Notes: generated by a model not told the origin, from the letters alone. 64,000 bases of DNA from Myotis daubentonii (GCF_963259705.1 NC_081849.1:57260093-57324092); one strand, 5' to 3'; shown: positions 26,005-37,044, counted from the first letter of the stretch. Translations and numbers: made by a program.

Positions 26005-26010
<6 letters not shown>
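25640..26010 (+). other. L1 3'-transduced flank: old L1 piece plus VES SINE
   Basis: After the L1's own A-run comes an old L1 ORF2 fragment (25640-25785, frame reading NKWDYIKLKIF-like) and then a VES SINE (25786-26010). A 29-A tail follows at 26011-26039. The target duplication lies outside all of this, so the block travelled with the L1 from its source locus. AATAAA at 25986 in the SINE lies about 20 bases before the A-tail, the right distance for a polyadenylation signal. Confidence 0.85.
25786..26010 (+). repeat. VES SINE (tRNA-derived), inside the transduction
   Basis: It starts GCCCTAGCTGCTTTGGCTC with the A-box GGCTCAGTGG, has a B-box-like GATTCGGTTCTGG, the VES body (GTGCAGGAGGCAGCTGATC), CT-rich end and the tail AATCAATAAAATATATTTT. 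Confidence 0.92.
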
Positions 26011-26040
<30 letters not shown>

Positions 26041-26048
26041 CAATACTG

Positions 26049-27920
26049 TTCATGTTTTTTCACATTTTCCTACCCTAATTCAGAAATTTGGGGTCGAACT
26101 TAGAGGGTGCCCTCCTTCTCAATCCTAAACCCTAAAAAATTTGTTGGTTCAAAATTCCAAAAAAAAAAAAAAGAAATCAACTCATAAGGGTTCTTTTTCA
26201 AAAAGTATTCCTTAATTTCTTTAATTTCTTAGTCAAGAAAGAACTAAGTAATAAAGATTACTCATAAAAACATCTCAACCTTCTATAGAGAGATGGCAAA
26301 GCTTGAGCAAGGAAAATCCTAACTATGAAAGGCAAACTCTGGACATCACATACTCACAACTCTTAAAGAGCAAGGAGAGCTGAAACCTTCTTAATAGCAC
26401 CTGGATGACTGACAATGATGACACCCAATTACAGCTCCTTTAATATAGAACATTGAGAGCTGTGCTACACTTTAAATAAGTAGTAAGCATGCATAATTTC
26501 TCCAAAGAGGAAAAACTAAGAGACATTCTACGCTTCCATTTCCTTTCCTTATTTGAACTTGCAAAATTTATCTCAGGGGATGAAATAGCCTAGGCCTTTT
26601 AGCACCAGGCTGTAGGGAAAACTATCAGCCATGTATGGATCCCAACTTTTACCAAGAGAATGGCTTCCATTTGGCAAATAGCTTAGAAGCACCAATACAT
26701 ACACTCCTGTAATGCAAGGTCTGCAAGGATTTCCTGAAGCATACCCCAAATATAATATTCCATAGTTCTTCATGCATTGTAATAGTGAGAAAAATGAGCC
26801 CTGATATATTTCAAAAGGGAGGTTTTGATTAGTTACCATTAGGATTTATGACTGCTGTTATCAATTAAATAAGAATGGAAAACAAATATTGCCTTATTTT
26901 CCATAAAAAAGGCCTTCTAAGAACATTATTTTACTTTAAAAGTTGGTTTTATTTTATTTGTATTTTTTTAGTACGTATCTCAGGCTGCCTCTAAGTTAAG
27001 ATGCAAACATGCAAACCAATACATAAGTTTTCCTAGAAAAAAAGTTAAATGTCAAAATACACTCCCTTATATCTAATTACTAAATAGACAAAAATCCTGC
27101 TGGCCAAGATCCATTCTGTTCCATAAGATTACCTGTATAAATGAGCTACTGTCACAATGTCTGTCACACCAGAATATTGTAGGTGCCTGGTCCATACAAT
27201 GGTTTCAAAGAGCCCAGCCTCAACTACTAAGAGAAATGGAACACCACAGAAGGAAGAGAGGAAGCACTTGGAACTGTTTCAATGTTTTTATGAGTTTCAG
27301 ATATAACCACAGGGCAGATTACATGAATCAAGGGTGATTAGGGCTCTTTACAATTCCACTTTCCAAATGACAATATTAAAAAAGTAAAATAACAATATGC
27401 AAAGCAACTTGGGCCCCCTGGCTTCTTCCGTGTGTGAAAGCATTGTGGGGAGAGGGGCGGGCGGGTGCTACTATCCTTTGACTAGAATCTCACTAACTTC
27501 CTTTTCCTTAAAGCTGCCAGAAAAGGCTATGCTAAAAGATGCCATCTATCTTTAATTCAAACATCTCACATCAATCCAAGGTTTAAAATACTATCGTAGC
27601 TCCCCACTAGCTTCAAGAAGCTTAAACACCTCAACAACACGAACGTGGACCTTTGCAATCCCTGTGTTCCCCCCTCCAGCCTCACCCCATGCTCCCTCAC
27701 ATTCATTACCCAATGCTAAAAACAAGGCTAATAAAATGGCATACCCCTTTTCATCTCCTTAGCTCCACACTACAGCTCCTCTAATCCTCTTCATCCCATC
27801 CCTCTCTCTCCTTCATTTCCCCAACTAGCTAATCAGCCCATCTTCCTAATAAAATAAGGCATGTGCTGGCCTCAAAGTAGAACCCTTAAATCTGTTTCAA
27901 CCATTAAAATACTAAAAAAT
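26049..27920. other. Intron 1 sequence without recognised features
   Basis: Ordinary intronic sequence. A GC-rich patch with GGGGCGGGCGGGTGC lies at 27455-27468. No gene or definite repeat is seen. Confidence 0.45.
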
Positions 27921-28094
27921 CAGCCCAGTGTGGCTCAGCGTGGACCTATGAACCAGGCGGTCACGGTTCAATTCCCGGACAGGGCACATGCCCAGGTTGC
28001 AGGCTGATCCCCAGTGAGGGGCTTGCAGGAGGCAGCCCATTGTTGTTGATTCTCTCTCATCACTGATGTTTTTGTCTCCCTCTCCCTCCCTCTT
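27921..28094 (+). repeat. Older VES-like SINE
   Basis: It begins CAGCCCAGTGTGGCTCAGCG, has the B-box GGTTCAATTCCCGG and the body GCAGGAGGCAGCCCATTG, and ends in CTCCCTCCCTCTTAAAAAA. It is more diverged than the next two SINEs, which follow directly. Confidence 0.85.
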
Positions 28095-28110
28095 AAAAAA
28101 GGCTTGGATT

Positions 28111-28303
28111 GCCCTAACCGGTTTGGCTCAGTGGATAGAGCGTTGGCCTGCGGACTCAAGGGTCCCAGGTTCATTCTGGTCAAGGGCATGTACCTTGGTT
28201 GCGGGCACATCCCCAGTGGGGGGTGTGCAGGAGGCAGCTCATCAATGTTTCTCTCTATCCCTCACCCTTCCTCTGTAAAAAATCAATAAAGTATATATTT
28301 TTT
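28111..28303 (+). repeat. VES SINE, first of a pair
   Basis: It starts GCCCTAACCGGTTTGGCTC and ends AATCAATAAAGTATATATTT. It is flanked by AAAAAGGCTTGGATT on both sides; the right flank is shared with the next SINE. Confidence 0.93.
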
Positions 28304-28319
28304 AAAAAGGCTTGGATTA

Positions 28320-28542
28320 GGCCGAAACCGGTTTGGCTCAGTGGATAGAGCGTCGGCCTGCGGACTGAATGGTCCCAGGTTCGATTCCGGTCAAGGGCAT
28401 GTACGTTGGTTGCGGGCACATCCCCAGTAGGAGATGTGCAGGAGGCAGCTGATCGATGTTTCTCTCTCATCGATGTTTCTAACTCTCTATCTCTCTCCCT
28501 TCCTCTCTGTAAAAAAATCAATAAAATATATTTAAAAAAAAA
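28320..28542 (+). repeat. VES SINE, second of a pair
   Basis: It starts GGCCGAAACCGGTTTGGCTC and ends with AATCAATAAAATATATTT and an A-tail. It is flanked by AAAAAGGCTTGGATTA at 28304-28319 and 28543-28558. It inserted at one copy of the target duplication of the first SINE or vice versa, leaving three copies of the same 15-bp word. Confidence 0.93.
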
Positions 28543-28619
28543 AAAAAGGCTTGGATTACATTCTCTTCAGTCCACCTTCAACACCTAGCAATCAGCAGAG
28601 TATCTTCTATGAATCGCTC

Positions 28620-29530
28620 AGTTGGCCTTGGCGAACGCATGGGTAGAATGAATGCGCACAGGCCCGCGCGCATGCGCCTCAGGGAGAAAGCCTAGGCATG
28701 GGAAGGCGAGAACGTGCGAGGCTGTAGGAGGGACGGACAGGGACAAGAGGCCTCCTGGCCCAGCTTCTCCTCCTGGGGCCACAGGTAGAACTAACGACCG
28801 TTTGCCCCACCCCATGCACCCTCAGCCCAGCTTCTTGTCGAGCAGGCTTTCCCCGCCGCTCGAAGGCCTGGCCCCGGGCCCCGCTGTCACAGGGCAGAGC
28901 TGGCCGTCTCTGAAGTGCGGGCAGTGGGCCCTCGGCCGCCGGGAGAAGGCGCCCGCGCGAGGGCAGCCGCGGGGAAGGCGGCGGGCGGGCCTGGGCGGAG
29001 GGCGGGGGCGGGGGCGGCGGGAGCAGGACGGCGGCGTGGGTTACCTCTCCAGGGCCTGCAGGGTGTAGCTGATGAGCGGCCGCTCCAGGACCGGGCAGAA
29101 CTGCTTCGGGGTGGGGACGCCCATCCTCTCCCCGCTCCCGCCCGCCGGCAGCACGGCCGCCACCGCCAGCGAGGAGGCCGGGGCCGCCGGGGCCGCGCCG
29201 CACCCGCCGCGCACGCGAGGCCCCGGCTCCGCGGGCCCGGAAGCGCCCAGAGGCCCGGGCTCCATGGCGGCGGGTCCCGCTCGCTCCCGACCGAAGCGCC
29301 TGGGGCTGCGGAGGCCGCCGGGCGGGGTCGCGGGGTGCCGGGCGGACACGCGCAGGGGTGCAGGGCGCGCAGGCAGACGGCGCCCCCGGAGCTGAGCGCC
29401 GGGCAGGCGCGGTTCCCCGGGGAGCGGCGCGGCCGCGGACCTTCCTTCTCCGCGGGCCGGAGGCCTCTGCGCCGCGCCCAGCGCCCCCGGCGGGCCTGAG
29501 TGTCCCCGCGCACAGCTTCCCCTCGGGCCT
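28620..29530 (-). promoter_or_regulatory. CpG island promoter of CRPPA
   Basis: A dense GC- and CpG-rich block surrounds CRPPA exon 1 in an otherwise AT-rich window. No TATA box lies at a useful distance upstream of the ATG, which fits a housekeeping CpG promoter with dispersed starts. The 5' UTR is expected between 29266 and about 29530 on the minus strand. Long open frames in both strands of the island are by-products of GC content. CpG islands commonly fire in both directions, so an antisense transcript to the right is possible, but nothing in the sequence proves one. Confidence 0.8.
29045..29265 (-). CDS. CRPPA: CRPPA (ISPD) coding exon 1, D-ribitol-5-phosphate cytidylyltransferase
   Basis: This is the first coding exon of the cytosolic enzyme that joins CTP and ribitol-5-phosphate into CDP-ribitol, the donor used by FKTN and FKRP to extend the O-mannosyl glycan of alpha-dystroglycan. 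The exon encodes 73 full codons plus two bases. A GC-rich variable N-terminus ([16 protein letters not shown]) leads into the IspD-type nucleotide-binding loop [14 protein letters not shown], then [18 protein letters not shown], which is nearly identical to the human protein as I remember it. I chose the ATG at 29265 because it matches the human start; an in-frame upstream ATG at 29349 exists but its extension has no known counterpart. The exon ends in AG followed by a GTAA donor at 29044. It sits inside a CpG island and is the most upstream exon seen. Confidence 0.96.
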
Positions 29531-29539
29531 CGGTGATCT

Positions 29540-30549
29540 GACTTTCATTAAACTACGGTCAAGACAGGTAGATGGACAAATGCTTGGGTTCAGGAGGCAT
29601 CAGTAACCCAATCTGCAAATTGAAGCCGCCGACGTCCCTCCCTTAGAGATCAGGGTTAACAAATGGGCAAATAGGGTTTGAGAGGTTTTTAAAGATCCCC
29701 AGGTTCCAATAAGCAGGTTCATTTTGGAACCACAGAGCAAAGGCCTTAGTACGAATCACTGCTGAACGTTCCACGCACATGGCCTCATTGAGTCTCTAGG
29801 AGGGCCCAGCTGCCCCTGCGTCCCTTTTACAGAGGAGGAAACAGGCCTGATGTTGAAGTGCCGTGTGTAAGGTTGCACGCCTAGTGACGGAGCTGCCTAA
29901 GGTCCTTGCACAGAAGTACAGAGTTGAAGAATATCCAGCCTGAAACATATCTTTTTTAGTACTGTCCTTGTTGGCCGAGATTAGCATGAAAATGTAGTAA
30001 GTGTGTGGAGTGTCAGAACATATTATATTAGTTCCCTGGGATGTAAACTCCAAGAAAGCAAACTCCTTACTTTTTCTTTATTGATTAAGGTATTATATAT
30101 GTGTCCTTATCCCCTTGTTACCTCCACACCGCCCCCCCCCCCCTCATACCCTCACCCCCCTGGTGTCTGTGTCATTGGTTAGGCTTCTCTGCATGCATAC
30201 AAGTCCTTTTGTTGATCTCTCCCCTTTACCCCCACCCTCCCCTACCTTCCCTCTGAGGTTTGATGGTCTGATCTATGCTTCTCTGTCTCTGGCCTTACTT
30301 TTTTTTGTTTCAGGTTGTATTCCCACCGCCTGGAATATAGCAGAGGCTTAATAAATATGTAATGAATGAACTACTGATTAAATTAATGTGAATCGAAGTA
30401 TATATAATTAAATATTTGCTAATTCATATTTATCCATCTTCACCCAGCAGTAGTTAATATAAAGTTCATAAAAAGGGAATCTTTTGAGCACTGAAAATAT
30501 TGGGTTATAATATTCCAATTTGTTATTTTTCCCCCATTTTTTCCCAATT
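29540..30549. other. Region upstream of CRPPA with MIR and L2 remnants
   Basis: At about 29795-29935 there is a MIR-like core (CCCTTTTACAGAGGAGGAAAC ending in a GCACGCCTAGTGACGG phrase). At about 30300-30375 GGAATATAGCAGAGGCTTAA followed by ATGAATGAAC is an L2 3' end. A C run lies at 30130-30145. No coding sequence is seen. Confidence 0.6.
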
Positions 30550-30567
30550 AAGATTAAAGCATACACA

Positions 30568-32680
30568 GCAATGTAGAAGGAAACAAAATTAACACCCAGA
30601 AATTGATGGCTTTTTTTATATACCAATAATGAACTCTCAGAGAGAGAAACTACAAAAACAATCCCATTACCATTGCAACAAAAAAAATTAAGATGCTTAG
30701 GAATAAACTTAACCAAGGAGGTAAAAGATCTGTACTCTGAAAACTACAGGACATTGAAAAAGATTGAGGAAGATTTAAACAAGTGGAAGAATATACCGTG
30801 TTCATGGATTGATAGAATCAATATCATTAAAATGTCCATACTACCCAAAGCAATCTATAGATCCAATGCAATCCCCATTAAAATACCAATGCCATATTTC
30901 ACAGATCTAGAACAAACTCTTCAAAAATTCACATGCAATAAAAAAAAGAACTTGAATAGCCACATCAATCTTTTTTTTTAATATTTTTTTAAAATATATT
31001 TTATTGAGTTTTTACAGAGAGGAAAGGAGAGAGATAGAGAGTTAGAAACATCAATGAGAGAGAAACATCGACCAGCTGCCTCCTGCACACTCCCCACTGG
31101 GGATGTGCCCGCAACCACGGTACATGCCCTTGACCAGAATCGAACCTGGGACCTTTCAGTCCGCAGGCCGACGCTCTATCCACTGAGCCAAACCGGTTTC
31201 GGCAGCCACATCAATCTTGAGAAAGAAGAACAAAGTTGGAGGGTTCACAATACCAGATATCAAGTTATACAACAAAGCCTCTATACTCATAACAGCCTGG
31301 CACTGGCATAAGAACAGGGATACAGACTAATGGAACAGAACAAAGAACCCAGAAATCGATCCAAGCCAATATTTGACAAAGGAGGCAAGAGAATACAGTG
31401 AAGTCAAGATAGTCTCTTCAAGAAATGGTGTTGGGAAAATTGGACAGATACATGCAAAAAAATGAAACTAGACCATCAACTTACACCATACACAAAAATA
31501 AACTCAAAATGGATAAAGGACTTAAACATAAGATGGGAAACCATAAAAATCTTAGAAGAATCCATAGGCGGCAAAATATCAGACATATGTCATAGCTATA
31601 TGTTTACCGATACGTTTCCTAGGACAATGGAAACTACAGATAAAATAAACAAATGGGACTACATCAAAATAAAAAGCTTCTGCGCAACAAAAGAAACCAT
31701 CAACAAAATAACAAGAGAGCCCACTGCGTGGGAGAACATATTTGCCAATGATACATCCAATAAGGGGTTAATCTCTAAAATGTATAGGGAACTCATACAA
31801 CTTAACAAAAGGAAGATAAACAATCCAATTAAAAAATGGGCAAAGGACCTAAATAGACACTTCTTGAAAGTGGACATACAGAAGGTCAAGAGGCATATGA
31901 AAAAATGTTCAAAGTCACTAATCATCTGAGAGATGCAAATCAAAACGACAATGAGATATCACCTCACACCTGTAAGAATGGCTATCATCAACAAAATGAC
32001 AAGTGTTGGCAAGGGAACCCTCGTCCACATCTGATGGGAATGCAGACGTTGCAGCCTCTGTAGGAAACAGTATGGAGTTTTCAAAAAATAAAATTAAGAA
32101 TACAAGTCCAATTTGACCCAGTGATCCCACTTCTAGGAATATACCCTAAAAAATCAGAAACACCGATCAAAGAATATATGCACCCCTATGTTCATAGCAG
32201 GGCAGTTTACAATAGCTAAGATTTGGAAACAGCCTAAGTGCCCATCAGCAGATGAGTGGATTAGAAAACTGTAGTACATCTACACAATGGAATACTACCC
32301 AGCTGTAAAAAAGAAAGAACTCTTACCATTTTCAACAGCATGGATGGACCTGGAGAGCATTATGCTAAGCGAAATAAGCCAGTCAGAGAAAGGTAAGTAT
32401 CACATGATCTCACTCATGTGGGATCTAATAACATAAACTGATGAACAAAAATAGACCCAAAGACAGAAGTACCAAACAGACTTTCAAACCTCAGAGGGAA
32501 GGCAGGGGACAGGGGTTGGGAAGAGATCAACCAATGAACTTGTATGCATATATGCATAAACCAGTAACACAGACAATAGGGTGGTGAGAGACTGCGTTGG
32601 GGGGTGGGGCAGGCTTGGAGAGGTCAATAGGGGAAAAAGGGGACATATGTAATACTTTCAACAATAAAGATTTTTTAAAA
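30568..32680 (+). mobile_element. 5'-truncated LINE-1
   Basis: Near-identical flanks AAGATTAAAGCATACACA (30550-30567) and AAGATTACAGCATACACA (32681-32698) are the target duplication. The body begins late in the reverse transcriptase domain and runs through the 3' UTR to ACAATAAAGATTTTTTAAAA. ORF2 is broken by frameshifts and stops; readable pieces are at 30673-30957 ([19 protein letters not shown]) and 31462-31929. A VES SINE is nested inside. It is older than the full-length L1 in intron 1. Confidence 0.92.
30971..31203 (-). repeat. VES SINE nested in the truncated L1
   Basis: It is read on the minus strand, from GCCGAAACCGGTTTGGCTC to the T-rich end at 30971. The flanks AGCCACATCAATC at 30958-30970 and 31204-31216 are a perfect target duplication. 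Confidence 0.95.
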
Positions 32681-32698
32681 AAGATTACAGCATACACA

Positions 32699-34316
32699 AA
32701 ATATAAATTTTCTGCTCTTTTTTTTATTTCATCTTGTTATTATAAGCACTCTAAGTTTCACTTGTGTTCCTGTGATTATAATTCACATTTAGCTCCATTC
32801 TAGTTGAAGATTTTTTGATCACTGACTCTTAACTCATAAGTAGGCATCATACTACACTTGACTCTGTAGCACCACTACCACACCTATGTCTGGCTTTTCT
32901 ATGCATTCAGTTAATATCTGTTGACTAACCAGATGAATAAGTGTGTCTATCTAGAGAGGCAGAAAGACAAATCAATTCATTGTTTCTATTAATATTGATC
33001 TTTATACCTCCCTTTTTAATCTAACCGGGGAATTAAAGCTAGTGTTCATTTTCTTAGTCTTGAGGGGACAAGAGCATAGAAATAAAGGCTTTATTATGCC
33101 ATTGCTATATAATTATTACATATCCTAAACCTTGACAACTTTTAGCCAGAATCTTATTTTATTTATTTTTTTAGAGCAAATATACTAATTTTCCTCTGTT
33201 TACTATGAATCATTATGTTTTACATACTGTATATTAATAACATTTAGCAGATAGACTTGTATAGAAAAAAAGGGACAGACTGTTCATTTGTATATCACAG
33301 TATAAGAAGCAATATTTTTTCTGTATCTTTTTATATAGATATAAAAATGAATTCCTTATAATGCATCCTTTGGGTAAAAGATGTAATTTCCTTATTACTT
33401 TATACCAAGTTATAGCAGCCACATTATGAGAATATCTTCTCTGCAACAGGCATTTGAAAATACTGATACCTTACTGCTGGGCATTGCTCACCCTAAAGCT
33501 GCTGCAATAGAGAGATCCCAGAACCACAAACATGAGCCAGCCAAAACGATAAGAATTCTTGCCAAATCAGACTCCCAGATATCTGTCTCCAGAGTTCAGA
33601 GGAAGCACAATGGTAGGAGTCCTTTTTCTTCCTTCTTTACTAAATACAGATTAGCAGGAGAAAATATTTGTGAAACTAGTTTCTTGGGTTTGGTGACTCT
33701 TGGTTACTTAGTACTCCTGCATTTGGTTAATTCTCTTTTTCTCTGTGTGTTGGGTGTCTCTCCTTTCATCTTATAATATGTCCTGATAGCTTAGTTTATG
33801 AGCAGTGAGAATACTTTCTCTCTGGCCTCCACCATACAGTGAGTGCACCTGCTGGGGTGCATCTTGCTTTCTGGTCAGCCGTTCCAAGCTCTCAAGGGAG
33901 TTTTCTTTGTCTATCCATTTCCTCCCAGAGATGTTAAAAACAGGGCCCCTCATTTTTGTTTTCTCCCCGTCAAAGGATGCATATACATCTGGCAGGTAGT
34001 GGAGTAGGCTGTGGGTCTGAGTTTAGAGAATCTAAACACCCCATTAAAAACAGGGGAACACATAATTCCCAGTGTTTTGGAATAGCTGTTTCTAACTCTG
34101 GGAATTAACTTTTTCTTTTGAAGGTTGCATCTTTTTGCACTTTCCTTTGGGGATGCCTCTTGCATTCATGTGTTCATATTGATTTGAGTCACTATTAAGA
34201 TCCGAGTCATCAAGACAAGACAATGGATCCTTTCAACTGGAAAAAGCTCTAAATTTAAAAGAAAGAAAAATTTTTAAAGATCTCTCTTATTGTTACAATG
34301 GCTAGTCATTAAGATA
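32699..34316. other. Intergenic sequence without recognised features
   Basis: AT-rich sequence with no clear gene. The 116-codon frame at 33426-33776 shows no recognisable motif and no supporting signals. Confidence 0.4.
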
Positions 34317-34492
34317 TGCTATATAATGAAGAGCTAATATGCTAATTAGACCAGATGGTGGAATCACCTTCTGGAACAACCAGTGGATGGGGGGTGGGGC
34401 TGCTGCCGGGCCACAAGGCCGCTGGGGCAGCGAGACAGCCAGGGCTGCGAAGGCCAAGTCCCTTGCGTGAATTGCATGCATTGGGCCTCTAG
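34317..34492 (+). mobile_element. Short HeliBat Helitron, degraded ends
   Basis: It begins TGCTATATAATGAAGAGCTA (the usual TC is TG here) and ends GAATTGCATGCATTGGGCCTC then TAG at 34492 (CTAG terminus; the 3' hairpin is diverged). The element is non-coding. Confidence 0.75.
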
Positions 34493-34561
34493 CCCTTAAT
34501 AAGATGGAAGGACAGAAATGAGAATGAAAACCAAAGTCCATTCAGATCCCTTCCTAATTTG

Positions 34562-34665
34562 CCTTTGGACATTGGCAGATATTATAAAAACTCAGAACAT
34601 TGGAAATACAATTGTCCTATACTTAAGGACATGAAAGGAAAAGAAAAAAGGCAAAATCTTAACTA
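34562..34665 (+). pseudogene. Endogenous retrovirus gag nucleocapsid remnant
   Basis: The translated plus strand shows the spacing of a retroviral CCHC zinc knuckle followed by Cys-Pro and a Lys-rich tail, as in gammaretroviral nucleocapsid. The His and last Cys are kept, and the first two Cys positions have changed by single bases to Gly and Tyr. Following sequence to about 35100 may be further decayed internal retroviral DNA, but I cannot align it. No open gag or pol frame survives. Confidence 0.45.
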
Positions 34666-35120
34666 AAGACAACCTAAAAATTTTATGTCCAAAAAAGTTG
34701 GCTTGGTAACTGTTAGGTTGGAAGCTTCAAAATATGGCCAAACAGCAATGTGAGCTAAACTCCATTTACTGTGGGGTCCTATGAAATTGCTGCCAGCCCT
34801 AAAGGATATTATAGCCTAAAATTACAATAGCAAGTATGAGAAGCATTCCAATTAGTTGAGATCATTTAAAAGTGCACTTAAAAGCAAGGACTTCCAAATC
34901 AAATATACAGAATAAGATACCTATATTTTATTGGAATGCAAGAGCCTCCATAAGGCTTCAAAAAAGTCTAAAATAGCTTCATTGACAGATTTGTTGCAAA
35001 AAGCCAATGAAATGTTAAAGGGGACCCAAAATAAAGTCTCTTTGATAACTTAATAAGACTTATGTTACCCCTTATAGGTGATTGTCCTCTGATAGCTTTT
35101 ACTTCCTTATCGAAGGGCCA
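34666..35120. other. Possible decayed retroviral interior
   Basis: No open frame and no named repeat is evident. It lies between a nucleocapsid-like remnant and a HeliBat, so it may be more of the same provirus. Confidence 0.25.
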
Positions 35121-35330
35121 TCTATAATAATAAAAGAGTAATATGCTAATTAGACTGAACATCTTCCAGACATCATTCTGGACATCCTTCCTGATGAAGC
35201 CGGGGCCCGAGGGAAGCCAGCCCAGGTCCCAGGTGCCTGCGGGTAGCCAGAAGTAAGCAGCCCGGGTCGTGGCTGCCTGCCAGCACCTGGAGGAGGGAAG
35301 CAGCCCAGATCCCGGTGCCAGAGTAGGACT
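35121..35330 (+). mobile_element. 5' part of a HeliBat Helitron
   Basis: It starts TCTATAATAATAAAAGAGTA and continues with TGCTAATTAGACTGAAC and a GAAGCCGGGGC phrase shared with the copy at 40132-40307. No CTAG end with a hairpin is found, so the 3' end has been lost. The right limit is approximate. Confidence 0.75.
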
Positions 35331-36420
35331 TGCTTCAGTAGGGCTTTGGTGCTTACTGAGTCTTCCCCTTGAGTGTGTTGCTTATGGATGTGTAGAGTTG
35401 TAATCTGGTATGGTCTGACACTGACCACTGGGTATGCTGGCTCTTGGGTCTCCAGGGAGGTGCAAAGTAAGCCACTGCCTGAGGCCACCCAGCAGGAGCT
35501 GCAGAGAGATCTGCAGATTCCTCCTCTTTGTATCGGCTTTGGAAGTGGTCAGATGAGGCCTAGCTGTGAATCAAGGCAGGCAGGTGCTGGTTCTGGGTCT
35601 TGAGCCTTTTATTGATAGGTTTGGGGCTCCCTGACCCAGCTGCAGCTTGTTTGAGAGATTTTACCCTGAGCAAGGACCAGGCCATTCATATGCAAAAGCT
35701 GCTTCACACAGCTTGGATAGGGTTGTAAATTGGATGAGGTGGGATCTTAGGGAATCACCAGGGTGGAGCAAACAGAAATGGCTGCCAGTAATGCCTGCTA
35801 CCCAACCAGGGAAGTCCCAGCATAGGAACAATGATCCCTTCAAGCACCTCCAGTCTGGGAGAAAGCCGCCCCTGAGTTCCTACCCTGATGCCAGACAATT
35901 CATTCCTCCTGGTATGTGACTGTGTTCCCCAGAGCCTTGCCCTGGTGCTGGAGCTCAGAGGAAGCAGAACCTTGTACTAGTAAGTTCAGGTTGTGGTGTC
36001 AGCCTTTTAAGAGGAACAGCTGGGTCTCCAGCAGCCCCTGTGTCACTGAACCCCAATCCGCACTGGTTTTTACAGCTTGTAGTCCTTTTCCCACCCCTGG
36101 GACCATGAGCTGGGGGTCTGGTGTGGAGATGGGACCCCTTGGTCCTCCAGGTGGGCTCCACAGAAAGATCTCCCTTCCAATTAAGAAAGCAGCAGACGTG
36201 GGTGCCAGACTATCCCATTCCATGCCTATGCACCTCCTACCAGCCTCAGTGTGCTTTTTTCTTTACTTTTATGATTGTAGGACCTCCATTCAACCAGCTT
36301 TCCCATGGTTCTGGATGATGGTTGTTCTGTATTGTAATTTTCATTTGGTTGTGGGAGGTGGTGAATACAGGTGTTTACCTACACTACCATCTTCAAAAAT
36401 CTTTTATAAAAATAAATCTT
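35331..36420. other. Old GC-moderate repeat-like block, possibly antisense L1 5' UTR
   Basis: The stretch is richer in C and G than its neighbours and ends with TTTACCTACACTACCATCTTC, which resembles the inverted 5' end of mammalian L1 elements. The open frame of 168 codons at 35916-36422 has no recognisable domain. The family assignment is uncertain. Confidence 0.3.
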
Positions 36421-36626
36421 GAGAAAGAAATTTTATGTGTGATCAAGCTGGATAAGATTGAATTCATTTGTTAGAAGTGATTTTTTAAATAAGGCTTAAT
36501 ATAAATAGTGTATTAAAACTTAATATTCAGCGTTTACTTGTACTATTGGTCTGCTTCTGATAAGATAACTAAAAAGTTTTCTGTCAAGAAAGCAAAGATT
36601 CTACATTGTGTGAAAACAATTTTCTT

Positions 36627-36754
36627 GCCCTGGCCAGGTGGCTCAGTCAGTTGGAGCATTGTTCTGTGATCTTGGCACATACCTAGGTTGTGGGTTAGAT
36701 CCCCAGTAGGGGTAAATATGGGAGGCAACTGATCAATGTTTCTCTCTCAAATTG

Positions 36755-36805
<51 letters not shown>

Positions 36806-36835
36806 TTCCTCCTCCCTCTCCCTTAAAATCAAAAG
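36627..36835 (+). repeat. Older VES-like SINE with a CT microsatellite
   Basis: It starts GCCCTGGCCAGGTGGCTCAG, has the decayed B-box GGTTAGATCCCCAG, and ends in an expanded (CT)n tract at about 36758-36802. Confidence 0.85.
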
Positions 36836-37044
36836 AAACAAATCCTCGAGTGAGGATTAAAATAATAAATAAAACAGTTGTTTGTGTATTAGGTCATCTT
36901 AATCAGGTCTTTGCTTACTTAAGAAATCTGAATTTTCTCATTAGTAAAGGCTAACCCTCTATATTTAAAATGCACTAGCTGGCTTTGATGCAAAGGCAGC
37001 AGTAAAAAACAAACAAAAAAAAACACAAAAAAACAAAACAAAGC

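Larger units (their letters stand above)
18464..26034 (+). mobile_element. Full-length LINE-1 with intact ORFs and a 3' transduction
   Basis: The insertion is bounded by the target duplication AAAAAGCAATACTG (18450-18463 and 26035-26048). The bottom-strand cleavage site reads TTTTT/AG, close to the L1 endonuclease consensus. The 5' end is intact: GAACCAAGATGGCGGCG opens a 2-kb 5' UTR that includes a long pyrimidine tract at about 19575-20140. ORF1, a 55-bp spacer, ORF2, a short 3' UTR and an A-run at 25622-25638 follow. About 400 bp of extra sequence and a second A-tail follow before the duplication. The element is antisense to CRPPA, inside intron 1. Intact ends and both open ORFs point to a recent insertion that may still be competent. 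Confidence 0.95.

Noticed and set aside
28320..28400. tRNA gene with A-box and B-box
   Set aside because: The boxes belong to the tRNA-derived head of VES SINEs; no cloverleaf of a functional tRNA is present.
28679..29548. 289-codon minus-strand frame and 194-208 codon frames over the CpG island
   Set aside because: They are by-products of GC-rich sequence with few stops. The CRPPA exon 1 frame is different and is supported by family similarity and splice sites.
35916..36422. 168-codon plus-strand frame
   Set aside because: It lies in a block that looks like an old antisense L1 5' UTR; no domain is recognisable.
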